Positions 10,845 through 21,894 of a stretch of 64,000 nt of DNA are shown here, in pieces. The stretch lies in contig CM053154.1 in assembly GCA_028571685.1 (NCBI GenBank), positions 14,416,001-14,480,000 on the forward strand. The letters are read 5' to 3'. The stretch comes from Heterohyrax brucei. Lineage: Eukaryota > Chordata > Mammalia > Hyracoidea > Procaviidae. A program made the translations under genes and the position numbers. The notes under the pieces are model-generated. The model was not told the DNA's origin, did no database searches, and was given only the letters and a program-made list of their open reading frames with translations. The first letter of the stretch is position 1. Every line of letters begins with the position of its first letter.

Positions 10845-11763
10845 TTTAAAAAAGAAAAATACAGACTATCAATAGAAAAAGATAAATAATCCAATTAAGT
10901 GATGGGCAAAAGAGATGGACAGACACTTCTCTAAAGAGGAGATCCAGGCAGCCAAAAAACACATGTGGACATGTTCACAATCATTAATTAATGAAATACC
11001 GTCTCACCCCAGCAAGATTAGCCATGATCCAAAAACGCAAAACAATAAATGTTGGAGAGGTTGTGAAGAGACTGGAACTCTCCTTCACTGTTGGTGGGAT
11101 TGCAGAATGGTGCAACCTCTTTGGAAAGCAACTTGACATTACCTTAAAATAATGGATATAGATATACCATTTGACCCAGTAATTCCTTTGCTTGGAATAT
11201 GTCCTACAAAATCAAGGCCATTCACATCAACTGCTACATGAACGTGAATGTTCACTGTAGCACAGTCCACAATAGCAAAAAGTTGGAATCAACCCAGATG
11301 CCCAATAACAGAAGAATGGTTGGGTAAACTTTGGTATATATACTCAATGGAGTACTATACACTGATAAAGAACAACGATGATAGCAGGAAACATCTCTCA
11401 ATTTGGTCTCAACTAGAGGACATTTGTTGAGTGAAACTAGTGAAACAGGACAATTATTACACGAGACCCCTATGATAAAAACTCAAGACCATACTCACAC
11501 ATAATAGAAAAGATTCTTTGATGGCTACAGGGGTGGGGAGGGTGAGAGGGCAGAAGGGCAAGGGGCAAGGGTTTAGATTAGACAGTTGTTAGAAATTTGG
11601 TTGAGTGAAATTGGTGACAATACACATTAGTAAGAAGATCATTATTAATGGGATTTTGACACAACTTGTGTACTCCTGTCTTAACCCAGTATTGTAAGCA
11701 CAGAGTATGTACACTTTCATTTTTTATTTAATAAAAAAAAGAAATAAATTTTTTAAAAAAGTT
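10845..11763 (+). mobile_element. L1 LINE, 3' end (ORF2 C-terminus plus 3'UTR)
   Basis: The translation around 11050-11130 gives 'GTLLHCWWDCRMVQPLWKAT', the conserved C-terminal part of L1 ORF2. Upstream is 'MDRHFSKEEIQAAKKHM', also L1 ORF2. At 11250-11400 'TIAKSWNQPRCP' and 'MEYYTLIKNN' follow in order. The coding frame is broken by several indels and stops. A G-rich stretch (about 11530-11572) and an A-rich tail near 11730-11763 complete a 5'-truncated insertion of about 0.9 kb. Confidence 0.93.
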
Positions 11764-11864
11764 TTTCTAATACAGAAGACATGTGACTAAGTCAAGAGAA
11801 GCAAAACAGTAGATGACAAGTAAACTAGTCACATCATGCCAATTCCAATACACGATACCTCAGG

Positions 11865-12014
11865 TGCATCGGAGAACTGTGCTCCAGTGGGTGACATTTT
11901 TGGAAGTAGATCACCAGGCTTTTCTTCTGAGGCATATCTGGGTGCACTCAAGTCTCCAAACTTTTGGTTAACAGTTGATCATGTTAACCATTTGCCCTAC
12001 CCAGACACTCCTGT
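11865..12014 (-). mobile_element. AfroSINE, 'aagtagatcacc' subtype, antisense
   Basis: 'tttggaagtagatcaccagg', 'ctgggtgcactcaagtctcc' and 'ctacccagacactcctg' are the reverse of the third SINE subtype, which is also seen at 63.1 kb. Confidence 0.82.
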
Positions 12015-12227
12015 GTAAGAACCCTATCATAGATTTCCCTTTGAATGTCCTGCAATTTAGCCGAACAGTTGTAACTTTAACTTGGAGCTCCAGGGCGGGG
12101 CTTCTTTCCAGCATTAACGGCTTGAGATAGAGTCCTTCAATTTATCTGACTCATACTAATGTTACAAACAGGGTCTGCACCTTCTCCAAATAGTTTAGGT
12201 GAATCGTTCAATGATACACATGAACCT

Positions 12228-12418
12228 TATTGGCAGGTGCTCACCTGATAGCCCAAAGGTTGGTGGTTTGAACCCACCCTGGGGCTCTGTGGGACAAAGA
12301 CCTGGCCACCTGTTTCCATAAAGACTATAGCCTTGGAAACCCTGCGGGGCTCTTATGTTATGTCACGTGGGGTCGTATGAGTCAAAGTCAACTCGACAGC
12401 ACCTAACAACAACAACAC
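12228..12418 (+). mobile_element. AfroSINE, long form
   Basis: 'aaaggttggtggtttgaacc', 'tccataaagactatagcctt' and 'gtcaactcgacagcacctaa', then an ACA repeat tail. Confidence 0.9.
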
Positions 12419-12664
12419 AGAGATAAAGAGAAAGGTAGCTGGTGGATCTGAAAGGTGGACCAAGCCAATGATCCACAGGCGGGGGCTCTCCCACCACCCC
12501 ACTTCCCTGCCCAGCATTCTGGTCAGTCAGAGTGTTCCCAGAGAAAAGTCTGCTCACAGCAGAGACAGCAGCCACCAAGAGAACCGGAGCAGGATGGTGC
12601 CGATTCCCTCTTCCCTCTCTCTGTGACATCCCTCAGAAAGGCTAGCTTTTGAGCACTGAAAGAG

Positions 12665-13060
12665 GGGAGAAATAAGCAGAAGTAATTTATTCGGGATCTT
12701 TGAGAGGATAATAGCCAATTATTTGTTTATAACACTGGTTAAATTTTCATTAGGCAGATTAATGGAATATCATGTACTGTCAACATTGGACTGGGGGTGG
12801 TCTGTAAGAGATAAACGGGCAAACAGGAGCTGTGTCTCTCGGAGTAAATTGGTTTTTGCTTTCCTGTTTTTCATATGAAAATGGGAAAGGTGGGCAAGGT
12901 GGTGCATTTTAAAACAGGTCTTGAGATGGGCCAAACTGGTTAAATATGAAAGCAATCCTGGTAATAAATACATTATAATAACTTAGCATCATGGCCATAA
13001 TTTTGATTTCATGAAAGTCTTGGATAACGTCGATTTTTAACCTGCTCTCCTAAGACTCAT
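12665..13060. other. Candidate conserved noncoding element
   Basis: About 400 bp of unique sequence, free of repeats, with clustered AT-rich homeodomain/POU-like cores ('taatttattc', 'caattatttg', 'cagattaatgg') alternating with ordered purine-rich blocks. It resembles vertebrate developmental enhancers, but no conservation data were available. Confidence 0.38.
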
Positions 13061-13780
13061 TTCCCCTCCCTGAACTCAAACGCTGCCTGCTGTGAGGTGA
13101 AAACGTATTACTTTGGAGGCCTGTTTTCTCTATGTAGTATGCTCAACATTTACAGTTGGTGAGTGTGAGAGGCTCCCAAGCTTTCTTGTGAGTTCAGGCA
13201 TTGTCATCCAGGATGGCAGGAGTGCCTCCCTGGAGTGCTGGTGTCTGGATCAGTATCCCCTGCGTGACAGGCATGGAAGAGTTGGTTATCACTTAGGAAG
13301 TAGACTGGAAGGTTCCCATTCAACAGTGTATTTGATGCTAAGTCTGTGGTGAACATGAGGCTCTAAATGAACTGAGTTCTGAGTCCTGATGTGACTCCAG
13401 TTAAGGATCAGTAAACTGAACTTCAGAAACAAAAACTGCAAGCACAGAGACTGAAGAGACCCCAAGAGGTTGGCCCCTGGGTAACCTTTTAACTCAGTAC
13501 TGACATCACTCCTGTGGTTCACCCTTCAGCCAAAGAGAAGACAGGCCTCCAAAACAAACAATAATATATATGGTTGAATCACGAATACCAGACTAAATGG
13601 GCACACCGGCCCAAGGCAAGGTTCAGAAGGCAGGAGAGGACAGGAAAACTGGACAAATGAAGAACCCAATGTCAAGAAGGGGGGTGTTGACACGTCACAG
13701 AGTTGGCAACCAAGGTCACAAAACATTATTTGTATTGATTGTTTAATGAGAAAGTAATTTGTTTTGTAAAGTTTCATCTA
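13061..13780. other. Unassigned sequence
   Basis: No repeat or gene was recognised. Frames of 77-83 residues at 13113-13777 carry no familiar motif. Confidence 0.3.
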
Positions 13781-13781
13781 A

Positions 13782-13782
<1 letters not shown>

Positions 13783-13814
<32 letters not shown>
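13783..13814. repeat. (CA)n microsatellite
   Basis: About 16 uninterrupted CA units. Confidence 0.97.
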
Positions 13815-13817
<3 letters not shown>

Positions 13818-14087
13818 ACTCTACTAGCAAATTGGAACACACACACCTCAAACATACCGAAGTTTGAAATAGATCAGTTTGATTGATATCCTGCAGTTAA
13901 AAATAACGTAATTGACAACAAAAAAATTTTAAGTTTAATTGGTACTGGAGAGTCCTTCAAGTTCCCATATATAGAACACAACTGGGAGTTTTCATTTACA
14001 GCTCAATTCTGAATTAAAAAAAGAAGTTATGACTTAAGAGGCAAGTGATAGAATGAGACTTATTTCTTACTAAAAAAAAAAGAAAGA

Positions 14088-15268
14088 AAGGGGGCAGAGT
14101 CTAGAAGGTGGACTAAACTCACATCTCCCTAAGTCCCTCTGGAAACCAAGAGCTGAAATAATAATTAAACAGAGCCTTCTGGACACTTAGTGAGCCCTGG
14201 GATGTGGCATAGGGCTGTTAATTTGGACTTCATACTACTGAAGGCAAAACCTCCTCTCTTTCTCTGACCCCACTCTCAGCGAGCACAGACTTGCACAGAC
14301 CAAAAGTAACTCACCATTTTGATTTTGTTTTCCTCTGTCTTGGCCAGTGGGCAGAGCTGGGACTTGACTGGCTGCTGGTCTCAGACACACTGCTAGTGGG
14401 ACCAGCAAGCATAATTGCCACATTCTGAGAGCCTGGCTTTGGACTTTATACACCTCGGCTCCTCTGGCCTATCTTTCTGCCTCCACCATGTGGTAGCTGT
14501 TTAGCGCTGGTGTGGGACACCATCCTGATCCACTGGGAAACAGAGAAGCCCAGGCAGAGGCCCCAGCTGGACTTGATTCCTAGGCTGGGAGGTGGAGCCT
14601 GCTGGGGGGAGAGTGTTTTTCCAGCAAGGAGGCAGTATTTTGCAGAGTGTCACCTGGGACTGGGGCCCAGGGGCAGAGGCTGGGCATTTTGGCACTCTTG
14701 GCCTCTCTTTCTGCTGGGAGTCTGGGCCCGGCCGCCTGGCAAGCCTGTGCAGGTCACCATCTTGTTTCACTGGGAGGCAAAGTCATCCATATGGAAGCCT
14801 TAAATGGACTTAATTCCTGGACTGGGAGGCAGTGCCTACCCAGAAGAGACTGCTTTTCCAGCAAAAAAGCAGAATTCTATACAGTATTGCCTATAGCTGG
14901 GGCCCAACAGCAGAGGCCAGTAGGCCACTAGCCTTTCTGTATTTTGAGCTAGTTTATAACATCTGAGGTTCAATATAGAGGTGCTTACTTTGCCACCTGG
15001 GAAGTGGGACATATACATCTGAAAACCTGACTCACTTTGGAAGTTGTCAAATACTTTTTACTTCTCATTTTAAGGCGGCCTAGAGAAACAACTGTGGTCC
15101 ATCTTCACAGCATCTATCTCAGCCTCAGCTGACCCACATGAAGCCCAAAAAGTAACAAACTTTGGAGAAGACAGTAACCCGGAAATCACCCATGGCACCA
15201 GAAGGCCCCCCAAAGAAAGCACCTCAGAACTTCCCAGACAAAGGAGCTTTTCTGAAACTATCAGAAGG
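14088..15268 (+). mobile_element. HAL1-like (half-L1) element, 5'UTR and ORF1 start only
   Basis: It is collinear with the 5' part of the complete copy at 41.07 kb: 'ctccctaagtccctctggaa', 'actgttaatttggacttcat' in near-identical form, and the shared end 'gaaggtgaatacaaaag'. An ATG at 15192 opens a frame beginning MAPEGPPKKAPQNF that leads into FLKLSEGEYKR, so the start of ORF1 is preserved here. The element then gives way to a purine-rich tract. It is therefore truncated on its 3' side, the opposite of the usual LINE pattern. GC-richer frames at 14501-14931 lie in the 5'UTR and are not genes. Confidence 0.8.
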
Positions 15269-15350
15269 TGAATACAAAAGAAAGAAAGACAGAGAGGAAG
15301 GAAAGTGAAAGGAAGCTTCATGAAAGAAGGAAGGGGGGGAGGAAAAGGAA
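15265..15350. repeat. Purine-rich (GAAA/GGAA)n tract
   Basis: Almost only A and G on the top strand, including a run of seven or more G near 15335. It marks the 3' breakpoint of the HAL1-like fragment. Confidence 0.85.
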
Positions 15351-15850
15351 TTTCGCAGTGTTGTAAAAAAATCAAATAGACAAGACCTGGTGTTGTTTTT
15401 CAAAAATGCCAAAATTGTAGCAAACATGGTTAACAAAATCTTTGTCAAAATGATAAAGCACCACTGTGGGTTTCTTCAAACCATTTTACCACGTCCACGT
15501 AGGTGGAAGAGACAGAGGACAAGAGTGACTAGTTCTATCTGGTCTTCTTTTGTTGTTGCTTCCTCTTCACTTTGTCACCACTACAGTGGTGGAGGTGGGA
15601 CTAGACAAGCTGTGATGGGGCTGAACAGAGAGCTGGGGTCTGCAGCCTGCCAAGCAGGCCTGTCCTCACTTAGTCATGGATTCCAGATCAGAGAACCACA
15701 GAGAATTCTCTGTTGGTGGGTTAATGGCTCTGAAATGGTCAGAGGTGGTAGACTGGCCTGCAGATGCTACAGAGTGGCCAGGTTTCTTTCGTAGCTGCCA
15801 GTCAGAAGTGAACCAATGTTAGTATATTACTATTAACTGAAGTCCATACT
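15351..15850. other. Unassigned sequence
   Basis: A 134-residue frame at 15390-15794 has no recognisable domain. I see no splice or promoter context and treat it as chance. Confidence 0.3.
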
Positions 15851-15855
15851 TTACT

Positions 15856-16016
15856 GGGAAACCCTGGTGGCCTAGTGGGTTAAGTGCTACATCTGCTAAC
15901 CAGAAGATCAGCAGTTCAGATCCACCAGGTGCTCCTTGGAAACTCTATGGGACAGTTCTACCCTGAGCTCTAGGGTTGCTATGTGTCAGTCCTGACTCGA
16001 CAGCAGTGGGTTTTTT
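15856..16016 (+). mobile_element. AfroSINE, short form
   Basis: A well-preserved head 'accctggtggcctagtggg' and tail 'ctgactcgacagcagtgggt'. Confidence 0.96.
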
Positions 16017-16114
16017 TACTTTATTGAGATTGTCTTAGTTTTCTTTTCCTTTTTTCTGTTCTGAGATCCTATCCAGTATACCACATTTCATTTATTCACA
16101 TTTTCTTCCAAACT

Positions 16115-16268
16115 AAAAACTGCCATCGAGTCGATTCTGACTCATAGCAACCCTGTAGGACAGAGTAGAACTGCTCCATAGAGTTTCCAGAGAGCATCTG
16201 ACAGATTCAAACTGCCAACCTTTTTGTTAGTAGTAATAGCACTTAACCACTGCACCACCAGAGTTTCC
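16115..16268 (-). mobile_element. AfroSINE, short form, antisense
   Basis: 'tgccatcgagtcgattctga' to 'ctgcaccaccagagtttccc'. Confidence 0.95.
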
Positions 16269-16679
16269 CTTAGGGTTCCCTAACCTGTGACAATCTTCAG
16301 ATTTCCCTTGTTTTTGATGACCTTGAGAGTTTTGAAGAATATCAGGTGTTTTGTAGAGTGTCTTTCAATACGTAGTTGATGTTTCTCTCAGGATTAGACT
16401 GAGGTCATAGTTTGTGGAAGAAAGCGGAAGAGTCATTTTCACCACATGCTATCAGGAGCACATACTGTTGATGTGACTTGTTGCTGATGATGTTAGTCTC
16501 TGTTGCCTGGCTGAGATAGTGTTCTTCAAGCTTTTCCACTGCCAAGTTAGTGCCTCCCTCACCGTTTCCAGCTGGCACTTCTTGGGAGGAAGTTACTTTG
16601 CACACCCCACAGGTACAAGATCAGAAGTCAGGTACCACCTCCATAAAGGAGGAGTGTCTACATAAACACAAGTAGTTCC

Positions 16680-17215
16680 TCTGAACTCCTCCTCTGTTTA
16701 TTATTAAATTATTTATTTGTATGAGCATGAACTTATGAATATTTATTTTATATTCTGAATTATGATCTAATATTATGTTGCTCAGATTGTTAAGCAGGCC
16801 CTCTGGGCTATTCAATAACTAAAACTCTTTGGGCTGAAGGGTCATGGCAGACGCACCCAATGTGGAACTTTATGCTGATTTGACTATCATTAAAGACAGT
16901 CACAGGCAAGAATGCAGTGCCCGGGTTTCCTAATTGGAATTATGGAAGATAGTCTCAGGGCTATTACATCCTTTTAGTGAAGGCAATTCACATTCTTTTA
17001 GTGGTTTATCCTGCTTACAGTGATCAAATCCTAGAGTCAGAACTTCTAATGCAAACCACTTTTACAGCTGTAATCGGATCTAAGGCAAATGTAACCACCA
17101 AGTGGCCTGAAACTCCCTGGCAATGTTCAATCAGGATATGATATCGCTTATGAAAGTGATATCTTACTATTGATACTTCTCCCAAGAGCAGCACAAATTA
17201 GACACATACCCGGGT
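16680..17215. other. Candidate conserved noncoding element
   Basis: A repeat-free stretch with homeodomain-like cores ('ctaattggaatta', 'tattattaaatta') and palindromic 'gatatcgcttatgaaagtgatatc' text at about 17138-17162. It contains no long frame. Confidence 0.3.
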
Positions 17216-17534
17216 GACGGGAGGCTGTGGAGACAGCAGGAGAGTGGGCCACTGCTGAATGGGGATTCTCAAGGACAGCACAATACACATTTCATTGTTG
17301 TCATTTAATGGAAACCCCATGAAAGTCTTCTGCTGGGTCTGGCAGAGAAGAAGTTCTAACATTTAGAGAACCACATGAAATGTGGTTCTTAAGAAAATTC
17401 AAGAACCAATAATGCTGACAGCATCTGAAAGCAGACTTCAGGGGATTCTGGGATACATGGTCACAAAGTGAAAACAGATGGATTTCTCCACTGCACCCAC
17501 CAGAACAGGACCCTGTACTAAGCCTGTGCATACA
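17216..17534. other. Unassigned sequence
   Basis: Nothing recognised. The antisense 92-residue frame at 17301-17579 gains Cys/Val repeats from the adjacent CA tract and is not a gene. Confidence 0.3.
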
Positions 17535-17582
17535 TGCACACACACACACACACACACAGATGCGCACACTCACACACACACA
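17535..17582. repeat. (CA)n microsatellite, interrupted
   Basis: Two CA runs separated by 'gatgcgcacactca'. Confidence 0.95.
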
Positions 17583-18029
17583 GAGTTCAAACTCAGGGGC
17601 TCACAGACCATCTCCAAAGGTGCAGAGAGACCTGAGTCTTGTCAATGATGGCCTCAGCTCCCAACAATTCAAATAACAACATAAGTAGCAGGTGTCCATC
17701 TTAGACTACAAATCTGAGTGTGCAAAGAAATGTAATTGCTACACTGACAATATTTACATTTTATGCATCTTAAATAGGAATTTTACAGTTTTGATATGTC
17801 ATTAACGACCTCAGAACACCCCCTACTTCAGCTCTGCTTCCCCTCCATCCCTAGGGTTATGCTAGTTTCAGGATCTTACATAGCAAGAGGGGCATATGTA
17901 TGCCATCTGCAAAGATGTCTGTTGTCTGTCTCCAGGGACTCCTTTAGGCCTGAATATACTGTTGCTTCCATGTCATGCTTGGTACATAGGAAACTTGGGC
18001 CAGATAGTTTCAGGTCCTCTCCACCTAGC

Positions 18030-18137
18030 AGATTCAAACTGCTAATCAACTCTGCCTGTTACTTAACATCTTCAAGCCTCAATTTCTCCACTTTTACAAT
18101 GGAAGCAATAATAGCTATAATAAGTACTTACTAAATA
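18030..18137 (+). mobile_element. MIR fragment
   Basis: 'tgttacttaacatcttcaag', 'tctccacttttacaatgg' and 'aatagctataataagtactt' follow the sense MIR order. Confidence 0.7.
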
Positions 18138-18162
18138 CTCAAAAAAAAAAAGAAAGAAAAGA

Positions 18163-18316
18163 AACCATTGCTGTCAATTCCAACTCCTAACAAGCCTCTA
18201 GGATCGATTACAACTATGTGTCTTGTATGGTTTCCAATGAGTGGCCAGTGGATTTGAACTGTCAAATTTTTGATTAACCACTGAGTTCTCTTAGCTACTG
18301 CATCACCAGGGCTCCA
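18163..18316 (-). mobile_element. AfroSINE, short form, antisense, diverged
   Basis: 'gctgtcaattccaactccta' to 'ctactgcatcaccagggctc'. Confidence 0.85.
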
Positions 18317-18525
18317 TAATAAATATCAGCATTTCTTAAAGAAAAAAAAAAAAGAAGAAGGCTATTGTTCACAGATAAGTTTCAACGGCCAGAGGGCTCC
18401 CTGGCTCCTTAATGTTGTGGTGGTCACATCCCTCTTTTATATTCACATGGAATCTCTGGCATTTCTAGAAACAGTGATGCTCACTTATAAATCCCTAGAT
18501 GCTGCTATGGGCTCAAGCTTTGTGA

Positions 18526-18612
18526 GGAGGGCACAGGATCAGGCAGTGTTTCATTCTGCTGCACGTTGAGTTACTGTGAGTCAGGACCAACTCAATGGGA
18601 CCTGAGAACAAA
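18526..18612 (+). mobile_element. RTE LINE or composite SINE, 3' tail
   Basis: 'caggatcaggcagtgtttca' and 'gtgagtcaggaccaactcaa' match the RTE 3' terminus. Confidence 0.75.
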
Positions 18613-18613
18613 C

Positions 18614-18634
18614 AATGTGTGTGTGTGTGTGTGT
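18614..18634. repeat. (TG)n microsatellite
   Basis: About ten TG units directly after the RTE tail. Confidence 0.9.
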
Positions 18635-18639
18635 AGAAG

Positions 18640-18828
18640 CTGCCATGTCTCACCGATCAAGCACTTAGCTGATTACCAAAAGCTTATCAGCTCAAATCCA
18701 CCAGACACTCCAAAGGAAAAAGACACAGCAGCCTGGTTCTGTCAAGATGTGATGGCCTTGAAAACCCTGTGGCACAGGTCTAATCTGTCTTTTAGGGTCA
18801 ATGTGTGTTAGAATTGACAGGAATACGT
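18640..18828 (+). mobile_element. AfroSINE, long form, diverged
   Basis: 'cagctcaaatccaccagaca', 'cagcctggttctgtcaagat' and 'gccttgaaaaccctgtggca'. Confidence 0.82.
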
Positions 18829-18984
18829 TTGTTTGGGGAGGAGGGTATGTAGGTGTGTACGTGTGTGAAATTTCAATAAAAATTTTGAAAATAGTTATGA
18901 GAGAATGCCATAACAACACATATGTATTATACTTTAGTCTGTTTACTTTCTAACTTTGGTTCTATATATGTTCTAAAATGTAGG

Positions 18985-19660
18985 GAAGTGTGTAAGTATA
19001 GAGCTCAAATCTACTCTTGTAACCAGCACCCAGAACAAGAAACAGAACATAACCAGTCTTTCAGATGTCCCCTTGTGCTTTCAGTGGCAGCAGGGAGACA
19101 ATCTCCACTTCCTGGTCACTATCTACCAGTGACCACTCACCTCCAATGGTAGACACCACCTTGACCTTTCAAAGTATAGATGAATCATGCACATCTTCAG
19201 TCTGGCCTCTTGCACTCTCTATTATGCCTGTAAGACTCAACCATATTTTGTGTGTAGTTGTAGATCACTCTCATTGCAGTATAGCACTCTCGTAAAACTA
19301 TATCTCACTTTATCCATTCTAGCGTTGATGGGCTATGGGATGGTTTCTGGTTTGGGATTTTTATGGGTAACACTGTCAGGAGCATTCTGGTTTAGACTTT
19401 TCATGCATGTATGTATATATTAGTTCCGTTGGATAAATGCCCAGGAATGGAATTGCCAAGTCATAGTGTATACAAAAATTCATCTTGAGAAGATACTACA
19501 GTTTTCCAAAGCAGTGTATGAAAGTCTGCTCCCACAAACATGGCGTGAGGGATCAACTGTTCTATATCCTTGCTAATACTTGATATCATCTCTGTCTTTT
19601 TCATTTTAGCCATTTCGGAGGGTGCATAGTGGTATGCCATTGAGGTACAAATCTGCAGTC
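18985..19660 (-). mobile_element. L1 LINE fragment, antisense
   Basis: 'ggataaatgcccaggaatgg', 'aattgccaagtcatagtgta' and 'gccatttcggagggtgcata' with 'gtggtatgccattgaggt' are the standard order of antisense L1 ORF2/3'UTR text in old mammalian L1s. It is highly diverged, and the frames at 18922-19423 are by-products. Confidence 0.8.
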
Positions 19661-19959
19661 TTTGATGACCCTTTAACAGTAGGTCACATCTCCTACATGC
19701 TGGTCTACTTACAGGCTCTCGATGGCTACAAACGTGTTAGCATGTGAAAGGAAAAGCCACATGGCCTGGGTGAACTTTCCTTCAGGAAATACATGGAATG
19801 ACATCTTTGCTGCAGCATCAACCACATGCCTTCTCAGACTTAGCTGAATCTATGAGTCCGATGTCTAGACTTAGGTGAAATGGCCAGTTACAGCCTGGCT
19901 CTGAAATCTGGAACCTCCTGTTCTTTTATAATCAAATGCTATTCGTTGACATCCCACCT

Positions 19960-20035
19960 GTCTATCAGTTTGTCTTACTATGTAGGCTTGTGTGTTGCTA
20001 TGATGCTTGAAGCTATGCCACCAGCAGACAGACAC
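19960..20035 (+). mobile_element. RTE LINE 5' leader fragment
   Basis: 'tatcagtttgtcttactatg', 'ggcttgtgtgttgctatgat' and 'gaagctatgccacca' match the start of the RTE at 53.85 kb. Confidence 0.65.
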
Positions 20036-20487
20036 TGCAGGTCTGGAAGCTAGCCATTGTGTTATCAATCCACCTGCCCCTTGGGGCTTTTGGGGTTGTT
20101 TACAGCTTCATTTCTTTATTGTTTTTCTTTTTACTTATTTTCATGAAATAGAGGAAGAAAGGAAGCTAATGCCTTCTGGGCATCTACAAGCGACAACTGG
20201 AGCTTGGCTATGTACTTGGGTGAGTCTATGAGGCACTTGTTGACCCATTCATCATTATGCCGATGTCTCTGCTTGTTTGGATATCTCTGGGTGTCTGTGA
20301 CTTGATAAGCTGAAACTAATTTCCTTGACAACCAAAGATTGCAAGTATATTTTTTCCATCAGCACCAGTCCTTCTGATGTCTCTAAGCATGGCCATGTAA
20401 AGAGACCTGCATAATCTGGATTCTTACACAAACTAGCTTTAGGACTTTGATGAAGCCCCTGGAACATAATTATGAATAAAGTACGGT

Positions 20488-20570
20488 AACATTTATGTGC
20501 TGCTGCCTGTGATGTGTCATGCACGCCTTGGGAGCTTACGTATGTTACCTCATTTAAGCCTCATGGAGTC
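20488..20570 (-). mobile_element. MIR-like fragment
   Basis: 'tatgttacctcatttaagcc' and neighbouring text resemble the antisense MIR core. Confidence 0.4.
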
Positions 20571-20871
20571 CTTTCCTGGAGTGGCCATCAGAGCTGTCAC
20601 CGTATTACCCTTGGTGTGCTGAAGGTCATCCAAATGTCTTCCTTTCAGTTATTTGTTTACTGGCTAAAAACTCCCTCACAGACAACTAGACAATTAAGTT
20701 CATGACCTTCCCTCCCTGCCACCATGCCACCATGTGCAATGGTCATTCCAGAAAAAGCTCCAAAATTGCTTTGAAGGGTGGACTAGGCACTGGTGTTGGT
20801 GCATAGCTCCCCAAAGGGAGTACTTTGAAAAAGACCATAGTGATATTCAGTAATTATCAGACCTCATATAC
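20571..20871 (-). mobile_element. Mariner-derived fold-back element, deleted copy
   Basis: 'tggccatcagagctgtcacc' and 'caaatgtcttcctttcagtt' match the antisense transposase C-terminus of the copy at 43.3 kb. 'ccattccagaaaaagctc' and 'caaaattgctttgaagggtg' match the right arm. It ends 'attatcagacctcata', the terminal-repeat form. The left arm and part of the centre are missing. Confidence 0.8.
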
Positions 20872-20878
20872 ACACAAA

Positions 20879-20915
20879 TACATACATACATATATATATA
20901 TATGTGTGTGTGTAT
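20879..20915. repeat. (TA)n/(TG)n microsatellite
   Basis: Alternating 'catacatatatatatatatg' then 'tgtgtgtgtat'. Confidence 0.9.
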
Positions 20916-21890
20916 ATCTTAATCAACAAACTGAAAACCTATCCCATATATGTTTCAAACCATGAGTCTGAATCATGGAAAGCATGGAGCTGCCAGTGGT
21001 CGCAGCCTTCACAGGTGATGTCTTGGAGATGATAATCTTCAAATAGCCTCTAATCCTATAACGGCTTCCAAACCACATATTATGCCACACGTGACAACTC
21101 CATTACTAATACCTCCATTTTCATGTATGCACAGAACAGCTAGCTTTACAGCCCTTCAGTGAGATGAACACACAGCTACAATTTCAGTGCAATATGAGGA
21201 AACAGCCATTCTTATCCCTTTCCAAAGAAAACTATAATCAAACAGCCACAGCGAAAGCCAACTGTCATGCAAGCATATTTGTTAGTCAGCAGGGCAAAGG
21301 CACCTCTCGGGCCCCAACCTGGTCTCTGAAGGAAGAAATCCTGCCTGGTTCTCCATGTAGCCAAGAGGCAAATAAGGACCCACAGCACTGAAATTCCAAA
21401 ATTCCAAAGCTAGAAAAGTACAGGCCTTCTGGAACAAATTCTGATCATTAGAATAAAAAATGGTGGAGAAGGTGAAAATCTACCAATCCTGACATTTTCA
21501 GAGCCAGGACTTATGTAGTTGTTCTTGAGATCCCTATAAATCACCTAGTCCAGCCAAGATGTCTCACATGCAGCCAAGCAGAGCTCAGTGTCAAATCCAG
21601 AACTCTGGACTTGCTACATCACAGTATCCTGTCAAGACAGGTTGAGAACCAGTAACTAAATGTTGAGAAGAAACAATCCTCAACCCAAAACCACCTCCTC
21701 CCAAATCTTCCTCCATCCACGAGCTCCAGGAGGGATCTTACCAGGCTTTTACCAATCTTCCTTTTTTCTGCCTGTTCTAATCAACAAATCCGACTCATGC
21801 ACTTGGTGTTGGCAATCAACAAATGGGTGCTGCAACACACTCCTCCGTCAGGCTCCCAGTTTTCCAATCATGAACCCCCTTTTGTCTTCA
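20916..21890. other. Unassigned sequence
   Basis: No gene or clear repeat was recognised. The frames at 21164-21391 and 21660-21980 have no domain. Confidence 0.3.
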
Positions 21891-21894
21891 AATG

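Noticed and set aside
14501..14931. GC-richer overlapping frames suggesting an exon
   Set aside because: The same sequence is the 5'UTR of the HAL1-like element, shared with 41.4-41.7 kb.
15390..15794. A 134-residue sense frame as a possible novel gene
   Set aside because: No domain, no exon signals, and it abuts a simple-sequence tract. Frames of this length are expected by chance in 64 kb across six frames.
17301..17579. A Cys/Val-rich N-terminus resembling a signal or metal-binding peptide
   Set aside because: It is a translation of the CA microsatellite.
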